A stretch of DNA of 64,000 bases. It comes from Streptomyces sp. T12 (lineage in GTDB: Bacteria > Actinomycetota > Actinomycetes > Streptomycetales > Streptomycetaceae). Location of the stretch: NCBI RefSeq assembly GCF_028736035.1, contig NZ_CP117866.1, forward strand, positions 3,720,001 through 3,784,000, in the 5' to 3' direction. The translations under genes and the position numbers were made by a program. Of the stretch, positions 28,451-37,917 are shown piece by piece. The notes beneath the pieces are model-generated. The model was given only the letters and a program-made list of their open reading frames with translations. It made no database searches and was not told where the DNA came from. Numbering within the stretch: the first letter of the stretch is position 1; every line of letters starts with the position of its first letter.

Positions 28451-28753
28451 GCCCTCACGGTGTACCTGGACAACGGCCGGAACAACGCCACCTTCCCGGC
28501 GACAAGGAACGGCACCGACTTCGTCGTACGCGTACCCGTCTCCGAGCTTCCCGCCGGCACATGGCGCGGTGAACTGCGGCTCGGCAGCTGGACCCTGCCC
28601 CTCCCGGAGCTCCCCGGGAACCTCGCCCCGGCCAAGTGGCGCCGCCGCGCCCTGCCCTGGTACGCCAAGCCCGTCCCGGACTCCGACGGCTTCGCCCTGC
28701 AGGTCGCCAGGACCGACCTCGGGCGTGCTGTGATCCAGCGCATCAAGCCGTAG
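28451..28753 (+). pseudogene. C-terminal fragment of an unidentified protein (possible glycosyltransferase tail)
   Basis: From about 28451 an in-frame stretch reads ALTVYLDNGRNNATFPATRN, then FVVRVPVSELPAGTW, ELRLGSWTLPLPELPG and ends DLGRAVIQRIKP at TAG 28753. GTG 28460 is the only near start and lacks a ribosome site. The text reads like the end of a longer protein, possibly a cell-wall glycosyltransferase or glycerophosphotransferase accessory domain. It abuts, head to head, the 5'-truncated RHS frame, so both look cut at the same joint (28441-28457). Confidence 0.5.
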
Positions 28754-28898
28754 AGATCCAGATCACGGGCGAGACATAGCCCATCAAGAGGCCCAGCAGT
28801 CGCCCATTACAAGGGAGTTGACCCTCCCGACCTCCGCACGGCACGCCACAGCCCCCGCACAGCTTCGATCACAAGGCCCCCCACCCCTGGACATCAGC

Positions 28899-28917
28899 TC
28901 AGGTTAGGCTAACCTAC
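28899..28917. promoter_or_regulatory. desE: Iron box (DmdR/IdeR operator) upstream of desE
   Basis: AGGTTAG-G-CTAACCT (28901-28915) is a perfect 15-bp palindrome matching the TTAGGTTAGGCTAACCTAA consensus of DtxR-family iron repressors. It lies 50 bases before the desE start. Confidence 0.9.
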
Positions 28918-28966
28918 CTTCGAATTGTCCGGCGGGCGATCCGCCCTGTTCGAAAGCAGCGTAGCC

Positions 28967-30013
28967 ATGCCCAACGCCAGAGCCACCCACCTCACCCGCC
29001 GCGGCATCCTCGCCGCGGGCGGCGCCCTCGGTCTCGGGGCCGTGCTCGCGGCCTGCGGAGACGACGACGCGAAAACCGAGGGCTCCAGCGAGGCCACGAC
29101 TGCTGCGAAGTCCGGCCCCTGGACGTTCAAGGACGACCGCGGCACCACCGTGAAGCTCGACAAGGTGCCCACGAAGATCGTCGCCTTCGTCGGTGTCGCG
29201 GCCGCCCTGTACGACTACGGCATCGAGGTCAAGGGCGTCTTCGGCCCGACCAAGACGCAGGACGGCAAGGCCGACGTCCAGGCCGGCGACATGGACGTCA
29301 GCAAGCTGACCGTCTTCGGCAACGTCTGGGACCAGTTCAACGTCGAGCAGTACGCCGCGTTCGCCCCCGAGGTCCTCATCTCCACGACCTTCGACAGCAC
29401 CGGCACGCTCTGGTACGTCCCCGAGGCCTCCAAGGACAAGATCGCCAAGCTCGCTCCGAGCGCCGCCATCTCCGTCTACGACCGCCAGCTGACCAAGCCG
29501 CTGGAGCGGATGTGGGAGCTGGCCGAGTCCCTCGGCGCGGACATGAAGGCCGACAAGGTCGCCCAGTCCAAGAAGGACTTCGAGGCGGCGGCCGAGCGCC
29601 TGCGCAAGGCCGCCAAGGCCCGCCCCGAGATCAAGGTGATGGCCGGTTCCGCCAGCCAGGACATCTTCTACGTCTCCGGCACCAACCTCTCCATCGACCT
29701 GGAGTACTTCAAGGTCCTCGGCGTGAACTTCGTCGAGCCGCCGGAGAGCGCCAAGAAGGAGGGCGGCGGCTGGTTCGAGTCGCTGAGCTGGGAGAACGTC
29801 GACAAGTACCCGGCCGACATCATCATGATGGACGACCGCTCCTCGACGATTCAGCCCGCCGACATCACCGAGGCGACCTGGAAGAAGCTGCCCGCGGTCA
29901 AGGCCGGCCAGGTCATCGCGCGCTCGCCCGAGCCGATTCTGTCGTACGACAAGTGCACGCCGCTTCTCACGAGCCTCGCCGAGGCCATCGAGAAGGCGAA
30001 GAAGGTCAGCTAG
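28967..30013 (+). CDS. desE: Ferrioxamine-binding lipoprotein DesE
   Basis: A 348-residue ABC-type siderophore-binding lipoprotein. The N-terminus has a twin-arginine-like TRRGILA and lipobox VLAAC with Cys30 as the lipidation site. The body is a FepB/FhuD-type periplasmic-binding fold (FVGVAAALYDYGIEVKGVFG; PADIIMMDDRSSTIQ). It captures ferrioxamine outside the cell. Start ATG 28967 is chosen over an upstream TTG because it yields a proper signal. An iron box sits just upstream, so it is derepressed at low iron. Gene order desE-desF-desABCD is conserved in Streptomyces. The membrane permease partners are not in the window. Confidence 0.9.
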   Translation: MPNARATHLTRRGILAAGGALGLGAVLAACGDDDAKTEGSSEATTAAKSGPWTFKDDRGTTVKLDKVPTKIVAFVGVAAALYDYGIEVKGVFGPTKTQDGKADVQAGDMDVSKLTVFGNVWDQFNVEQYAAFAPEVLISTTFDSTGTLWYVPEASKDKIAKLAPSAAISVYDRQLTKPLERMWELAESLGADMKADKVAQSKKDFEAAAERLRKAAKARPEIKVMAGSASQDIFYVSGTNLSIDLEYFKVLGVNFVEPPESAKKEGGGWFESLSWENVDKYPADIIMMDDRSSTIQPADITEATWKKLPAVKAGQVIARSPEPILSYDKCTPLLTSLAEAIEKAKKVS

Positions 30014-30048
30014 TCGCCCAGCGCCGTTGGGGTGTCGTAGTGGGGCGA

Positions 30049-30091
30049 CTGCGGGTCCGTTGTGGCTGGTCGCGCAGTTCCCCGCGCCCCT
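30049..30091 (+). repeat. Interspersed Streptomyces repeat, copy 1
   Basis: Contains the block tcgcgcagttccccgcgcccct preceded by gcgggtccgttgtggctgg, located between desE and desF. A second copy on the opposite strand occurs at 42760-42802. Known as a frequent short intergenic repeat in Streptomyces chromosomes. Confidence 0.75.
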
Positions 30092-30128
30092 GGGTGCGCT
30101 CCCCTGACGTCGATTCAGGAGTTACCCC

Positions 30129-30962
30129 ATGACAACCGCCGTCGCCGCCCCGTTCCGTTTCTTCTCGCTGCAGGTCGTACGGACGAGGCGGCTCGGTCCG
30201 TCTCTGGTCCGGGTCACCTTCGGCGGGGAGGATCTGGCGCACTTCTTCTCCGACGGGCGTGACCAGTCCCTGTCGCTGTTCCTGCCGCATCCGGGGCAGA
30301 GCGAGCCGCAGGTCCCCCTTGAGCTCGGTGACGGCTGGTGGCAGGGGTGGCGTGAACTCCCGGACGACGTACGGGCCGTGATGCGGTCGTACACGCTGCG
30401 GGCGCTCCGCCGGAACCCGGACGAGATCGACATCGACTTCGTGCTGCACACCCCGGCCGGCCCCGCCTCCAGCTGGGCCTCCCGTGCCGCCGCCGGCGAT
30501 CGCGTCCTGCTGCTCGGCCCGGCGATCGCCGACAACCGGGCGATCCGGTTCCGGCCGCCGGAGGACACCGACCTGGTGCTGCTCTGGGGCGACGAGAGCG
30601 CGCTCCCGGCCATCGCCGCGATCCTGGAGTCACTGCCGGCCGGCCGGCGGGTGCAGGCCTGGCTGGAGGTGCACGACGCCGGGAACATCCAGGACCTGGC
30701 GACCGCGGCGGACGCCGAGATCACCTGGCTGGTCCAGGACAAGACGCGCACCAACGGCTCCCCCATGGCCCTCGACGCCATCCGCACCACCCAACTCCCC
30801 ACTGCCGAGCGCCCGTACGTCTGGATCGCGGGCGAGTCCGGCTGCGTGAAGGCGCTACGCCGGCACTTCGTCCAGGAGCGCGGCGTCGACCGTCGCCGGG
30901 TCACCTTCGTGGGGTACTGGAGGCAGGGCCTGACGGAGGAACAGCTGCGCGCGCAGGAGTAA
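30129..30962 (+). CDS. desF: Siderophore-interacting protein DesF (ferric-siderophore reductase)
   Basis: A 277-residue FAD/NAD(P)H oxidoreductase of the SIP/ViuB family that releases iron from imported ferrioxamine in the cytoplasm by reduction. The FAD-binding motif RSYTLRALR (R-x-Y-T/S) is present, then a Rossmann-like half with WGDESALPAIAAILE and the family-ending GYWRQG. It follows desE by 115 bases, a gap occupied by an interspersed repeat, so it may be co-transcribed from the desE iron box or have its own promoter. Confidence 0.88.
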   Translation: MTTAVAAPFRFFSLQVVRTRRLGPSLVRVTFGGEDLAHFFSDGRDQSLSLFLPHPGQSEPQVPLELGDGWWQGWRELPDDVRAVMRSYTLRALRRNPDEIDIDFVLHTPAGPASSWASRAAAGDRVLLLGPAIADNRAIRFRPPEDTDLVLLWGDESALPAIAAILESLPAGRRVQAWLEVHDAGNIQDLATAADAEITWLVQDKTRTNGSPMALDAIRTTQLPTAERPYVWIAGESGCVKALRRHFVQERGVDRRRVTFVGYWRQGLTEEQLRAQE

Positions 30963-31043
30963 CAGCCCCTGGAAGCAAGGCGATCGGGGGCCACTGCGAC
31001 CCAAGTGATCGTAGTCACCCTTGAGGCTGCCCCGATTTAAAGG

Positions 31044-31068
31044 AACTTAGGTTAGGCTAACCTAAGTT
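31044..31068. promoter_or_regulatory. desA: Perfect 25-bp iron box upstream of desABCD
   Basis: AACTTAGGTTAG-G-CTAACCTAAGTT is an exact palindrome over 25 bases, containing the full DmdR/IdeR consensus. It ends 50 bases before the desA start and is more extended than the desE box. Confidence 0.95.
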
Positions 31069-31118
31069 GCACGCCGGATCCCGCACTTCACGGCCCGTCC
31101 CCACCGGAGGACCTCCCC

Positions 31119-32561
31119 ATGCGCTCGCACCTGCTCAACGACACGACCGCGGAGCAGTACCGCCGCTCCGTGACCGAAGGAATCGAGCGGGTGGCCGCCA
31201 AACTCGCCGCCACCGACCGTCCGTTCACCGGCGTCACGGTCGACGCCCTCGCCCCCGCCATCGACGCGATCGACCTCGACAAGCCGCTGCTCGACACCGC
31301 CGCGGTCCTCGACGAGCTGGAGGACGTCTACCTCCGGGACGCGATCTACTTCCACCACCCCCGCTACCTCGCCCACCTCAACTGCCCGGTCGTCATCCCG
31401 GCCGTGCTCGGCGAGGCGGTCCTGTCCGCGGTCAACTCCTCCCTCGACACCTGGGACCAGTCGGCCGGCGGCACCCTGATCGAGCGCAAGCTCATCGACT
31501 GGACGACCGCCCGAATAGGCCTCGGCGAGAACGCCGACGGTGTCTTCACCTCCGGCGGCACCCAGTCCAACCTCCAGGCGCTGCTGCTGGCCCGCGAGGA
31601 AGCCAAGTCCGACAGCCTGGCCAAACTGCGTATCTTCGCCTCCGAGGTCAGCCACTTCAGCGTGAAGAAGTCCGCGAAGCTGCTGGGCCTCGGCCAGGAC
31701 GCGGTGGTCTCCATCCCCGTCGACCACGACAAGCGCATGCAGACCGTCGCGCTCGCCCGTGAGCTGGAGCGCTGCAAGAAGGACGGCCTCGTCCCCATGG
31801 CGGTCGTCGCCACCGCCGGCACCACCGACTTCGGCTCCATCGACCCGCTGCCCGAGATCGCCGAGCTGTGCGAGCAGTTCGGCACCTGGATGCACGTCGA
31901 CGCCGCCTACGGCTGCGGGCTGCTCGCCTCCGTGAAGTACCGGGGCCGTATCGACGGCATCGAGCGCGCCGACTCGGTCACCGTCGACTACCACAAGTCC
32001 TTCTTCCAGCCGGTGAGTTCCTCCGCCGTGCTGGTCCGCGACGCCTCGACCCTGCGCCACGCCACCTACCACGCGGAGTACCTCAACCCGCGCCGCATGG
32101 TCAGCGAGCGCATCCCCAACCAGGTCGACAAGTCCCTGCAGACCACCCGCCGGTTCGACGCCCTCAAACTGTGGATGACGCTGCGGGTGATGGGCGCCGA
32201 CGGCATCGGGCAGCTCTTCGACGAGGTCTGCGACCTGGCGGTGGAGGGCTGGCAGCTGCTGGCCGCCGACCCGCGCTACGACGTCGTGGTCGAGCCGACC
32301 CTCTCCACCCTGGTCTTCCGCTACATACCGGCGGCCGTCACCGACCCCGCCGAGATCGACCGCGCCAACCTGTACGCCCGCAAGGCGCTGTTCGCCTCCG
32401 GCGACGCGGTGGTCGCGGGCACCAAGGTGGGCGGTCGTCACTACCTGAAGTTCACCCTGCTCAACCCCGAGACGACGACCGAAGACATCGCCGCCGTCCT
32501 CGACCTGATCGCCGGCCACGCCGAGCAGTACCTGGGAGAGTCCCTTGACCGCGCGTCCTGA
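31119..32561 (+). CDS. desA: Lysine decarboxylase DesA (desferrioxamine biosynthesis)
   Basis: A 480-residue group II PLP-dependent decarboxylase converting L-lysine to cadaverine, the first step of desferrioxamine. Visible: [20 protein letters not shown] with Asp261 that pairs with the PLP ring nitrogen, and DYHKSFF with Lys293 as the Schiff-base lysine. ATG 31119 follows GGAGG. First gene of a tightly overlapping four-gene operon under the 25-bp iron box. It overlaps desB by 17 bases. Confidence 0.96.
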   Translation: MRSHLLNDTTAEQYRRSVTEGIERVAAKLAATDRPFTGVTVDALAPAIDAIDLDKPLLDTAAVLDELEDVYLRDAIYFHHPRYLAHLNCPVVIPAVLGEAVLSAVNSSLDTWDQSAGGTLIERKLIDWTTARIGLGENADGVFTSGGTQSNLQALLLAREEAKSDSLAKLRIFASEVSHFSVKKSAKLLGLGQDAVVSIPVDHDKRMQTVALARELERCKKDGLVPMAVVATAGTTDFGSIDPLPEIAELCEQFGTWMHVDAAYGCGLLASVKYRGRIDGIERADSVTVDYHKSFFQPVSSSAVLVRDASTLRHATYHAEYLNPRRMVSERIPNQVDKSLQTTRRFDALKLWMTLRVMGADGIGQLFDEVCDLAVEGWQLLAADPRYDVVVEPTLSTLVFRYIPAAVTDPAEIDRANLYARKALFASGDAVVAGTKVGGRHYLKFTLLNPETTTEDIAAVLDLIAGHAEQYLGESLDRAS

Positions 32562-33828
32562 AAACCCGACCAGAACCCATGACTTCGTGGGCATCGGGCT
32601 CGGCCCCTTCAACCTCGGCCTGGCCTGCCTCACCGAGCCCATCGACGAGCTCGACGGTGTCTTCCTGGAGTCGAAGCCCGACTTCGAGTGGCACGCGGGC
32701 ATGTTCCTGGACGGCGCCCACCTCCAGACCCCGTTCATGTCGGACCTGGTCACCCTCGCCGACCCGACCTCGCCGTACTCCTTCCTCAACTACCTGAAGG
32801 AGAAAGGCCGACTGTACTCGTTCTACATCCGCGAGAACTTCTACCCGCTGCGGATCGAGTACGACGACTACTGCCGCTGGGCCGCGAACAAGCTGAGCAG
32901 CGTCCGCTTCAGCACGACGGTCACCGAGGTGACGTACGACGAAGGGGCCGAGCTGTACGTCGTGAAGACGAGCGCCGGTGACACCTACCGCGCCCGTCAC
33001 CTCGTCCTCGGCACCGGCACCCCGCCCTACATACCCGAGGCCTGCCAGGGCCTGGGCGGCGACTACCTCCACAACTCCCGCTATCTGCAGAACAAGGCGG
33101 AGCTGCAGAAGAAGGAGTCGATCACGCTGGTCGGCTCCGGGCAGTCCGCGGCGGAGATCTACTACGACCTGCTCAGCGAGATCGACGTCCACGGCTACCG
33201 GCTGAACTGGGTCACCCGCTCCCCGCGTTTCTTCCCGCTGGAGTACACCAAGCTCACGCTGGAGATGACGTCCCCGGAGTACGTCGACTACTTCCGCGAG
33301 CTGCCGGAGGCGACCCGCTACCGCCTCACCGCCGAGCAGAAGGGCCTGTTCAAGGGCATCGACGGCGACCTGATCAACGAGATCTTCGACCTGCTCTACC
33401 AGAAGAACCTCGGCGGCCCGGTCCCCACCCGACTGCTCACCAACTCCTCGCTGAACAGCGCGCGTTACGAGAACGGCACGTACACCCTGTCCTTCCGCCA
33501 GGAGGAGCAGGAGAAGGACTTCGAGCTCGACTCGCAGGGCCTGGTCCTGGCCACCGGCTACAAGTACGCCGAGCCGGAGTTCCTGAAGCCCGTGCGCGAC
33601 CGCCTGGTCTACGACTCCCAGGGCAACTACGACGTCGCCCGCAACTACGCCATCGACGTCACCGGCCGCGGCATCTTCCTGCAGAACGCCGGCGTCCACA
33701 CCCACAGCATCACCAGCCCCGACCTGGGCATGGGCCCGTACCGGAACGCGTACATCATCCGCGAGCTGCTCGGCACCGAGTACTACCCGGTCGAGAAGAC
33801 GATCGCGTTCCAGGAGTTCGCCGTATGA
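32545..33828 (+). CDS. desB: Cadaverine N-monooxygenase DesB
   Basis: A 427-residue flavin N-hydroxylase of the lysine/ornithine monooxygenase family forming N-hydroxycadaverine. FAD motif [17 protein letters not shown] is at the N-terminus, NADPH motif [15 protein letters not shown] in the middle, and [13 protein letters not shown] late. The start is TTG 32545 with GGGAGAG upstream, inside the 3' end of desA. The stop overlaps desC in ATGA. Acts between decarboxylation and acylation in the desferrioxamine pathway. Confidence 0.95.
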   Translation: MTARPENPTRTHDFVGIGLGPFNLGLACLTEPIDELDGVFLESKPDFEWHAGMFLDGAHLQTPFMSDLVTLADPTSPYSFLNYLKEKGRLYSFYIRENFYPLRIEYDDYCRWAANKLSSVRFSTTVTEVTYDEGAELYVVKTSAGDTYRARHLVLGTGTPPYIPEACQGLGGDYLHNSRYLQNKAELQKKESITLVGSGQSAAEIYYDLLSEIDVHGYRLNWVTRSPRFFPLEYTKLTLEMTSPEYVDYFRELPEATRYRLTAEQKGLFKGIDGDLINEIFDLLYQKNLGGPVPTRLLTNSSLNSARYENGTYTLSFRQEEQEKDFELDSQGLVLATGYKYAEPEFLKPVRDRLVYDSQGNYDVARNYAIDVTGRGIFLQNAGVHTHSITSPDLGMGPYRNAYIIRELLGTEYYPVEKTIAFQEFAV

Positions 33829-34388
33829 GCACCACAGGCCTCGGTACCTTCACCTTCCGCCCCCTCGACCCCCTGAAGGACGCGGAGCTGCTGCACGGCT
33901 GGGTCACCCACCCCAAGGCGGCCTTCTGGATGATGCAGGACGCGAGCCTGGTGGACGTCGAGCGCGCCTACATGGAGATCGCGGCAGACGAGCACCACCA
34001 CGCGCTGCTCGGACTTCAGGACGGCGAACCGGCCTTCCTGATGGAGTACTACGACCCCGCCCACCGCGAACTGGTCGGCCTGTACGAGCCGCAGCCGGGC
34101 GACATCGGCATGCACTTCCTCACGCCGCCCACCGACAAGCCCGTCCGCGGCTTCACCCGGTCCGTCATCACCGCCGTGATGGCGCGCCTCTTCGAGGACT
34201 CGGCGGTGGAGCGCGTCGTCGTCGAACCGGACGTGGCCAACAAGGCCGTGCACGCGCTGAACGAGGCCGTCGGCTTCGTGCCCGTACGTGAGATCGACAA
34301 GCCGGAGAAGCGCGCGCTGCTGAGCTTGTGCACGCGCGAACGCTTCTTCAACAGGCACAGCCTGGCTTCCCGAGGAGCAGCCGTATGA
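33825..34388 (+). CDS. desC: N-hydroxycadaverine acyltransferase DesC
   Basis: A 187-residue GNAT-fold acyltransferase of the siderophore type (IucB/RhbD-like) that acylates N-hydroxycadaverine with acetyl- or succinyl-CoA. Conserved stretches include [24 protein letters not shown] and [23 protein letters not shown] overlaps at both ends link it to desB and desD. Choice of acyl donor decides desferrioxamine B versus E precursors. Confidence 0.95.
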   Translation: MSTTGLGTFTFRPLDPLKDAELLHGWVTHPKAAFWMMQDASLVDVERAYMEIAADEHHHALLGLQDGEPAFLMEYYDPAHRELVGLYEPQPGDIGMHFLTPPTDKPVRGFTRSVITAVMARLFEDSAVERVVVEPDVANKAVHALNEAVGFVPVREIDKPEKRALLSLCTRERFFNRHSLASRGAAV

Positions 34389-36157
34389 CCCTGTCCGACG
34401 CCGTAGCGCATCTGTCCCCCCACCGCTGGGCGCGGGCCAACCGCCTCCTGATCCGCAAGGCACTCGCCGAGTTCGCCCACGAGCGCCTCATCGCGCCGGA
34501 GGCCACCGGCGACGGCGGATACGTCGTCCGCAGCGACGACGGCCTGACCCGCTACACCTTCACCGCGGTGATCCGCGCCCTCGACCACTGGCAGGTCGAC
34601 GCGGACTCGATCACCCTCCACCGCGACGGGGCCGAACTCCCGCTCGCCGCCCTCGACTTCTTCATCGAGCTCCAGAAGTCCCTGGGCCTGAGCGACGAGG
34701 TCCTGCCCGTCTACCTGGAGGAGATCTCCTCCACCCTCTCCGGCACCTGCTACAAGCTCACCAAGCCGCAGGTCCCGGTCGCCGAGCTGGTCGGGGCCGG
34801 CTTCCAGGCCATCGAGACCGGCATGACCGAGGGCCACCCCTGCTTCGTCGCCAACAACGGGCGGCTCGGCTTCGGCATCCACGAGTACCTGTCGTACGCC
34901 CCCGAGACCGCGAGCCCGGTCCGGCTGGTCTGGCTGGCGGCCCACCGCTCGCGCGCCGCGTTCACGGCCGGAGTCGGCATCGACTACGAGTCCTTCGTGC
35001 GGCAGGAGCTGGGCGAGGAGACCGTCGAGCGCTTCCACGGCGTCCTGCGCGAGCAGGACCTCGACCCCGCCGACTACCTCTTCATCCCCGTCCACCCCTG
35101 GCAGTGGTGGAACAAGCTCTCCGTCACCTTCGCCGCCGAGGTCGCCCAGAAGCACCTGGTCTGCCTGGGCGAGGGCGACGACGAGTACCTGGCCCAGCAG
35201 TCCATCCGGACCTTCTTCAACAGCTCCAGCCCCGAGAAGCACTACGTGAAGACGGCCCTGTCCGTCCTGAACATGGGCTTCATGCGTGGACTGTCGGCCG
35301 CCTACATGGAGGCGACCCCGGCCATCAACGACTGGCTGGCCCAGCTCATCGAGGGCGACCCGGTGCTGAAGTCCACCGGCCTGTCGATCATCCGCGAGCG
35401 CGCCGCCGTCGGCTACCGGCACCTGGAGTACGAGGCGGCGACGGACCGCTACTCGCCGTACCGCAAGATGCTGGCCGCGCTGTGGCGCGAGAGCCCGGTG
35501 TCGTCCCTGAAGGACGGCGAGTCGCTCGCCACCATGGCCTCGCTCGTCCACGTCGACCACGAGGGCGCGTCCTTCGCGGGCGCGCTGATCGAGCAGTCGG
35601 GCCTGGCCCCGACGGAGTGGCTGCGCCGCTACCTGAAGGCGTACTTCACCCCGCTGCTGCACAGCTTCTACGCCTATGACCTGGTGTTCATGCCGCACGG
35701 CGAGAACGTCATCCTCGTCCTGAAGGACGGTGTCGTCGAGCGCGCGATCTACAAGGACATCGCCGAGGAGATCGCCGTCATGGACCCGGACGCGGTGCTG
35801 CCGCCGACGGTCGAGCGGCTGCGCGTGGAGGTCCCGGAGGACAAGAAGCTCCTGTCCGTCTTCACGGACGTCTTCGACTGCTTCTTCCGCTTCCTCGCCG
35901 CGAACCTCGCCGCCGAGGGGATCCTGGAGGAGGACGACTTCTGGCGCACGGTCGCCGAGGTCACGCGGGACTACCAGCACTCGGTGCCCGAACTCGCCGA
36001 CAAGTTCAAGCAGTACGACATGTTCGCGCCCGAGTTCGCCCTGTCCTGCCTCAACCGCCTCCAGCTGCGCAACAACAAGCAGATGGTCGACCTCGCGGAC
36101 CCGGCCGGCGCCCTGCAGCTGGTCGGCAACCTGGAGAACCCCATCGCAGGGCTGTAG
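34385..36157 (+). CDS. desD: NRPS-independent siderophore synthetase DesD
   Basis: A 590-residue IucA/IucC-family synthetase that uses ATP to join and cyclise N-hydroxy-N-succinylcadaverine units into desferrioxamine. It has the NIS motifs EGHPCFVANNGRLGF, FIPVHPWQWWNK, RTFFNSSSPEKHYVKTALSV and, near the C-terminus, MPHGENVILVLKDG. Start ATG 34385 overlaps the desC stop (ATGA). Last gene of the operon, followed by a strong terminator. Confidence 0.96.
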   Translation: MTLSDAVAHLSPHRWARANRLLIRKALAEFAHERLIAPEATGDGGYVVRSDDGLTRYTFTAVIRALDHWQVDADSITLHRDGAELPLAALDFFIELQKSLGLSDEVLPVYLEEISSTLSGTCYKLTKPQVPVAELVGAGFQAIETGMTEGHPCFVANNGRLGFGIHEYLSYAPETASPVRLVWLAAHRSRAAFTAGVGIDYESFVRQELGEETVERFHGVLREQDLDPADYLFIPVHPWQWWNKLSVTFAAEVAQKHLVCLGEGDDEYLAQQSIRTFFNSSSPEKHYVKTALSVLNMGFMRGLSAAYMEATPAINDWLAQLIEGDPVLKSTGLSIIRERAAVGYRHLEYEAATDRYSPYRKMLAALWRESPVSSLKDGESLATMASLVHVDHEGASFAGALIEQSGLAPTEWLRRYLKAYFTPLLHSFYAYDLVFMPHGENVILVLKDGVVERAIYKDIAEEIAVMDPDAVLPPTVERLRVEVPEDKKLLSVFTDVFDCFFRFLAANLAAEGILEEDDFWRTVAEVTRDYQHSVPELADKFKQYDMFAPEFALSCLNRLQLRNNKQMVDLADPAGALQLVGNLENPIAGL

Positions 36158-36177
36158 TCCACGGCCCTACATGGACA

Positions 36178-36222
36178 GGCGGGCACCCCGGGGTACGGTC
36201 CCCCGAGGTGCCCGCCGGCCTT
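36178..36222 (+). terminator. Terminator of the des operon
   Basis: A GC-rich stem pairs gcgggcaccccgggg with ccccgaggtgcccgc, with one mismatch near the loop, then a short T run. It sits between desD and the convergent hexosaminidase gene, so it may serve both. Confidence 0.8.
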
Positions 36223-36235
36223 TGTTCAGCGGTCT

Positions 36236-37837
36236 TCACTCAGCTGCCGGCCAGGGAACCTGCGGCGATCGATAGAACCCGATCCCCAGCGCCTCCCACC
36301 GCGCCGCCTGCGCAGCAAGCCGTACCTTGTAGCCCTCCCAGTCATGCGTGGAAGCCGGCGACCACCCCAGCTCGGCCGCACCGGCCAGCCTCGGGAAAGC
36401 CATGTACTCGACGTCCGCAGACTTCGTGATCGTCTCCGTCCACAGCGGAGCCTCCACGCCCCTGATCGCCGAAGCGGGGGCTCCGGGAAGGTAGTTGCCC
36501 GGATCCCAGTCGTACGACCTCTTCACCTCCACCAGACCGGCCCAGTCCAGCCCCAGCGGAGTATCGGCCGTGTACTTCATGTCGAGGTAGATCCGGTCGG
36601 CCGGAGACAGGATGATCCCGGTCCCGTTCTGCGCGGCCTTCGCGACCTGCGCCTTCTCCTCGGCACTCGTACCGTCCAGCCCCCAGTACTGCGCGAGCGC
36701 ACCCGTCGCCGGCGTCGCCCCGGTCAGCTGGTGCCAGCCCACCACCGTCTTGCCGTACTCGGCGACGATCGGCTGCACCCGGTCCATGAACTTCACATAG
36801 TCCTCGTGGCTGGTGGAGTGCGCCTCGTCGCCCCCGATGTGGAGGTACTTGCCCGGCGTGAGCGCGGCGAGCTCCCGGATCACGTCGTCCACGAAGTCGT
36901 ACGTGATGTCCTTGCCGACGCACAGCGAGCTGAAGCCGACCTCGGTGCCGGTGTAGAGCGGGGGCGCCACGCCGTCGCAGTTCAGCTCGGCGTAGGAAGC
37001 CAGCGCCGCGTTCGTGTGGCCGGGCATGTCGATCTCGGGGACGACCTCCAGGTAGCGGGAGGACGCGTACCGGACGATCTCCTTGTAGTCGGCCTTGGTG
37101 TAGTAGCCGCCGGGGCCGCCGCCGACCTGCGTCGAGCCTCCGTGGGTCGCCAGGCGCGGCCAGGAGTCGACGGCGATACGCCAGCCCTGGTCGTCGCTGA
37201 GGTGCAGATGCAGCTTGTTGATCTTGTACAGGGCGAGCTGGTCGACGTAGCGCTTGACCTGGTCGACGGTGAAGAAGTGCCGGGAGACGTCGAGCATCGC
37301 ACCGCGCCAGCCGTAGCGCGGGGTGTCCGTGATCGTGCCGCCCGCGACCAGCCAGGGGCCGGGCTGGACGGAGTCCTTCTCGACGGCCGCCGGGAGGAGT
37401 TGGCGCAGCGTCTGGACGCCGTGGAAGAGGCCGGCGGCGCCCGCGGCGGTGATGGTGAGGCCCTTGCGGCCGCTGTCGAGGCGGTAGCCCTCGGCGCCGA
37501 ACGGGCCCTCGGCCAGGCGCAGGTGGATTCCGCCGGCACCGCCTGCGGTGACGGGGAGGCGGTAGCCGGTGGAGGGGCGGAGGATGTGCGCGAGGTACTC
37601 GCCCACGCGGCGCGTCTCGCGGGAGTCGTCCACGCGGATGTGGGTGGCGCGGGTGATCCGGTAGGGGGATCCGCCCGGGGCGACCGAGGCGGGCGCGGGG
37701 ACCACCCGGTCGAGTGGGGTGGGCGGTGCCGCCTGTGCGGGGGCGGCCCCTGTCACCGAGGCGCCCATCGCGACCAGCAGCAGGGAACCGAGAAGGCGAA
37801 ACGTTCTGTGGCGCGGTCTGGCACAGCCGTCTCTCAC
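36236..37837 (-). CDS. Secreted beta-N-acetylhexosaminidase (GH20)
   Basis: A 533-residue exported enzyme that releases terminal GlcNAc from chito-oligosaccharides. GTG 37837 is used because GGAAGGGA precedes it and it gives a good signal peptide (RTFRLLGSLLLVAMGAS...AQA). An N-terminal GH20b domain is followed by the catalytic barrel: GWRGAMLDVSRHFFT, LHLHLSDDQGWRI and HIGGDEAHS, whose Asp-Glu pair performs substrate-assisted catalysis. A DasR-type site lies upstream, consistent with induction by GlcNAc. In the S. coelicolor position this gene is SCO2786 (from memory). Confidence 0.93.
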   Translation of the reverse strand: MRDGCARPRHRTFRLLGSLLLVAMGASVTGAAPAQAAPPTPLDRVVPAPASVAPGGSPYRITRATHIRVDDSRETRRVGEYLAHILRPSTGYRLPVTAGGAGGIHLRLAEGPFGAEGYRLDSGRKGLTITAAGAAGLFHGVQTLRQLLPAAVEKDSVQPGPWLVAGGTITDTPRYGWRGAMLDVSRHFFTVDQVKRYVDQLALYKINKLHLHLSDDQGWRIAVDSWPRLATHGGSTQVGGGPGGYYTKADYKEIVRYASSRYLEVVPEIDMPGHTNAALASYAELNCDGVAPPLYTGTEVGFSSLCVGKDITYDFVDDVIRELAALTPGKYLHIGGDEAHSTSHEDYVKFMDRVQPIVAEYGKTVVGWHQLTGATPATGALAQYWGLDGTSAEEKAQVAKAAQNGTGIILSPADRIYLDMKYTADTPLGLDWAGLVEVKRSYDWDPGNYLPGAPASAIRGVEAPLWTETITKSADVEYMAFPRLAGAAELGWSPASTHDWEGYKVRLAAQAARWEALGIGFYRSPQVPWPAAE

Positions 37838-37870
37838 AAGCGTGTCCCTTCCATGAGCCGTTGCGCTCCA

Positions 37871-37886
37871 AGAGGTCTGGACCACT
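37871..37886. promoter_or_regulatory. DasR-responsive element (dre) upstream of GH20
   Basis: AGAGGTCTGGACCACT matches the dre consensus ACTGGTCTAGACCACT at 13 of 16 positions, 34 bases before the hexosaminidase start. DasR is the GntR-family repressor released by GlcNAc/GlcN phosphates. It also lies 32 bases upstream of the divergent DUF4429 gene. Confidence 0.75.
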
Positions 37887-37917
37887 CTCTCGTGAGACTG
37901 GTGGAACAATCCACCCC

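Noticed and set aside
25161..28733. 1190-residue plus-strand ORF opposite the RHS gene
   Set aside because: Shadow of the YD-repeat frame: Val/Gly/Arg-rich, no domain, no ribosome site; the minus strand has clear RHS motifs.
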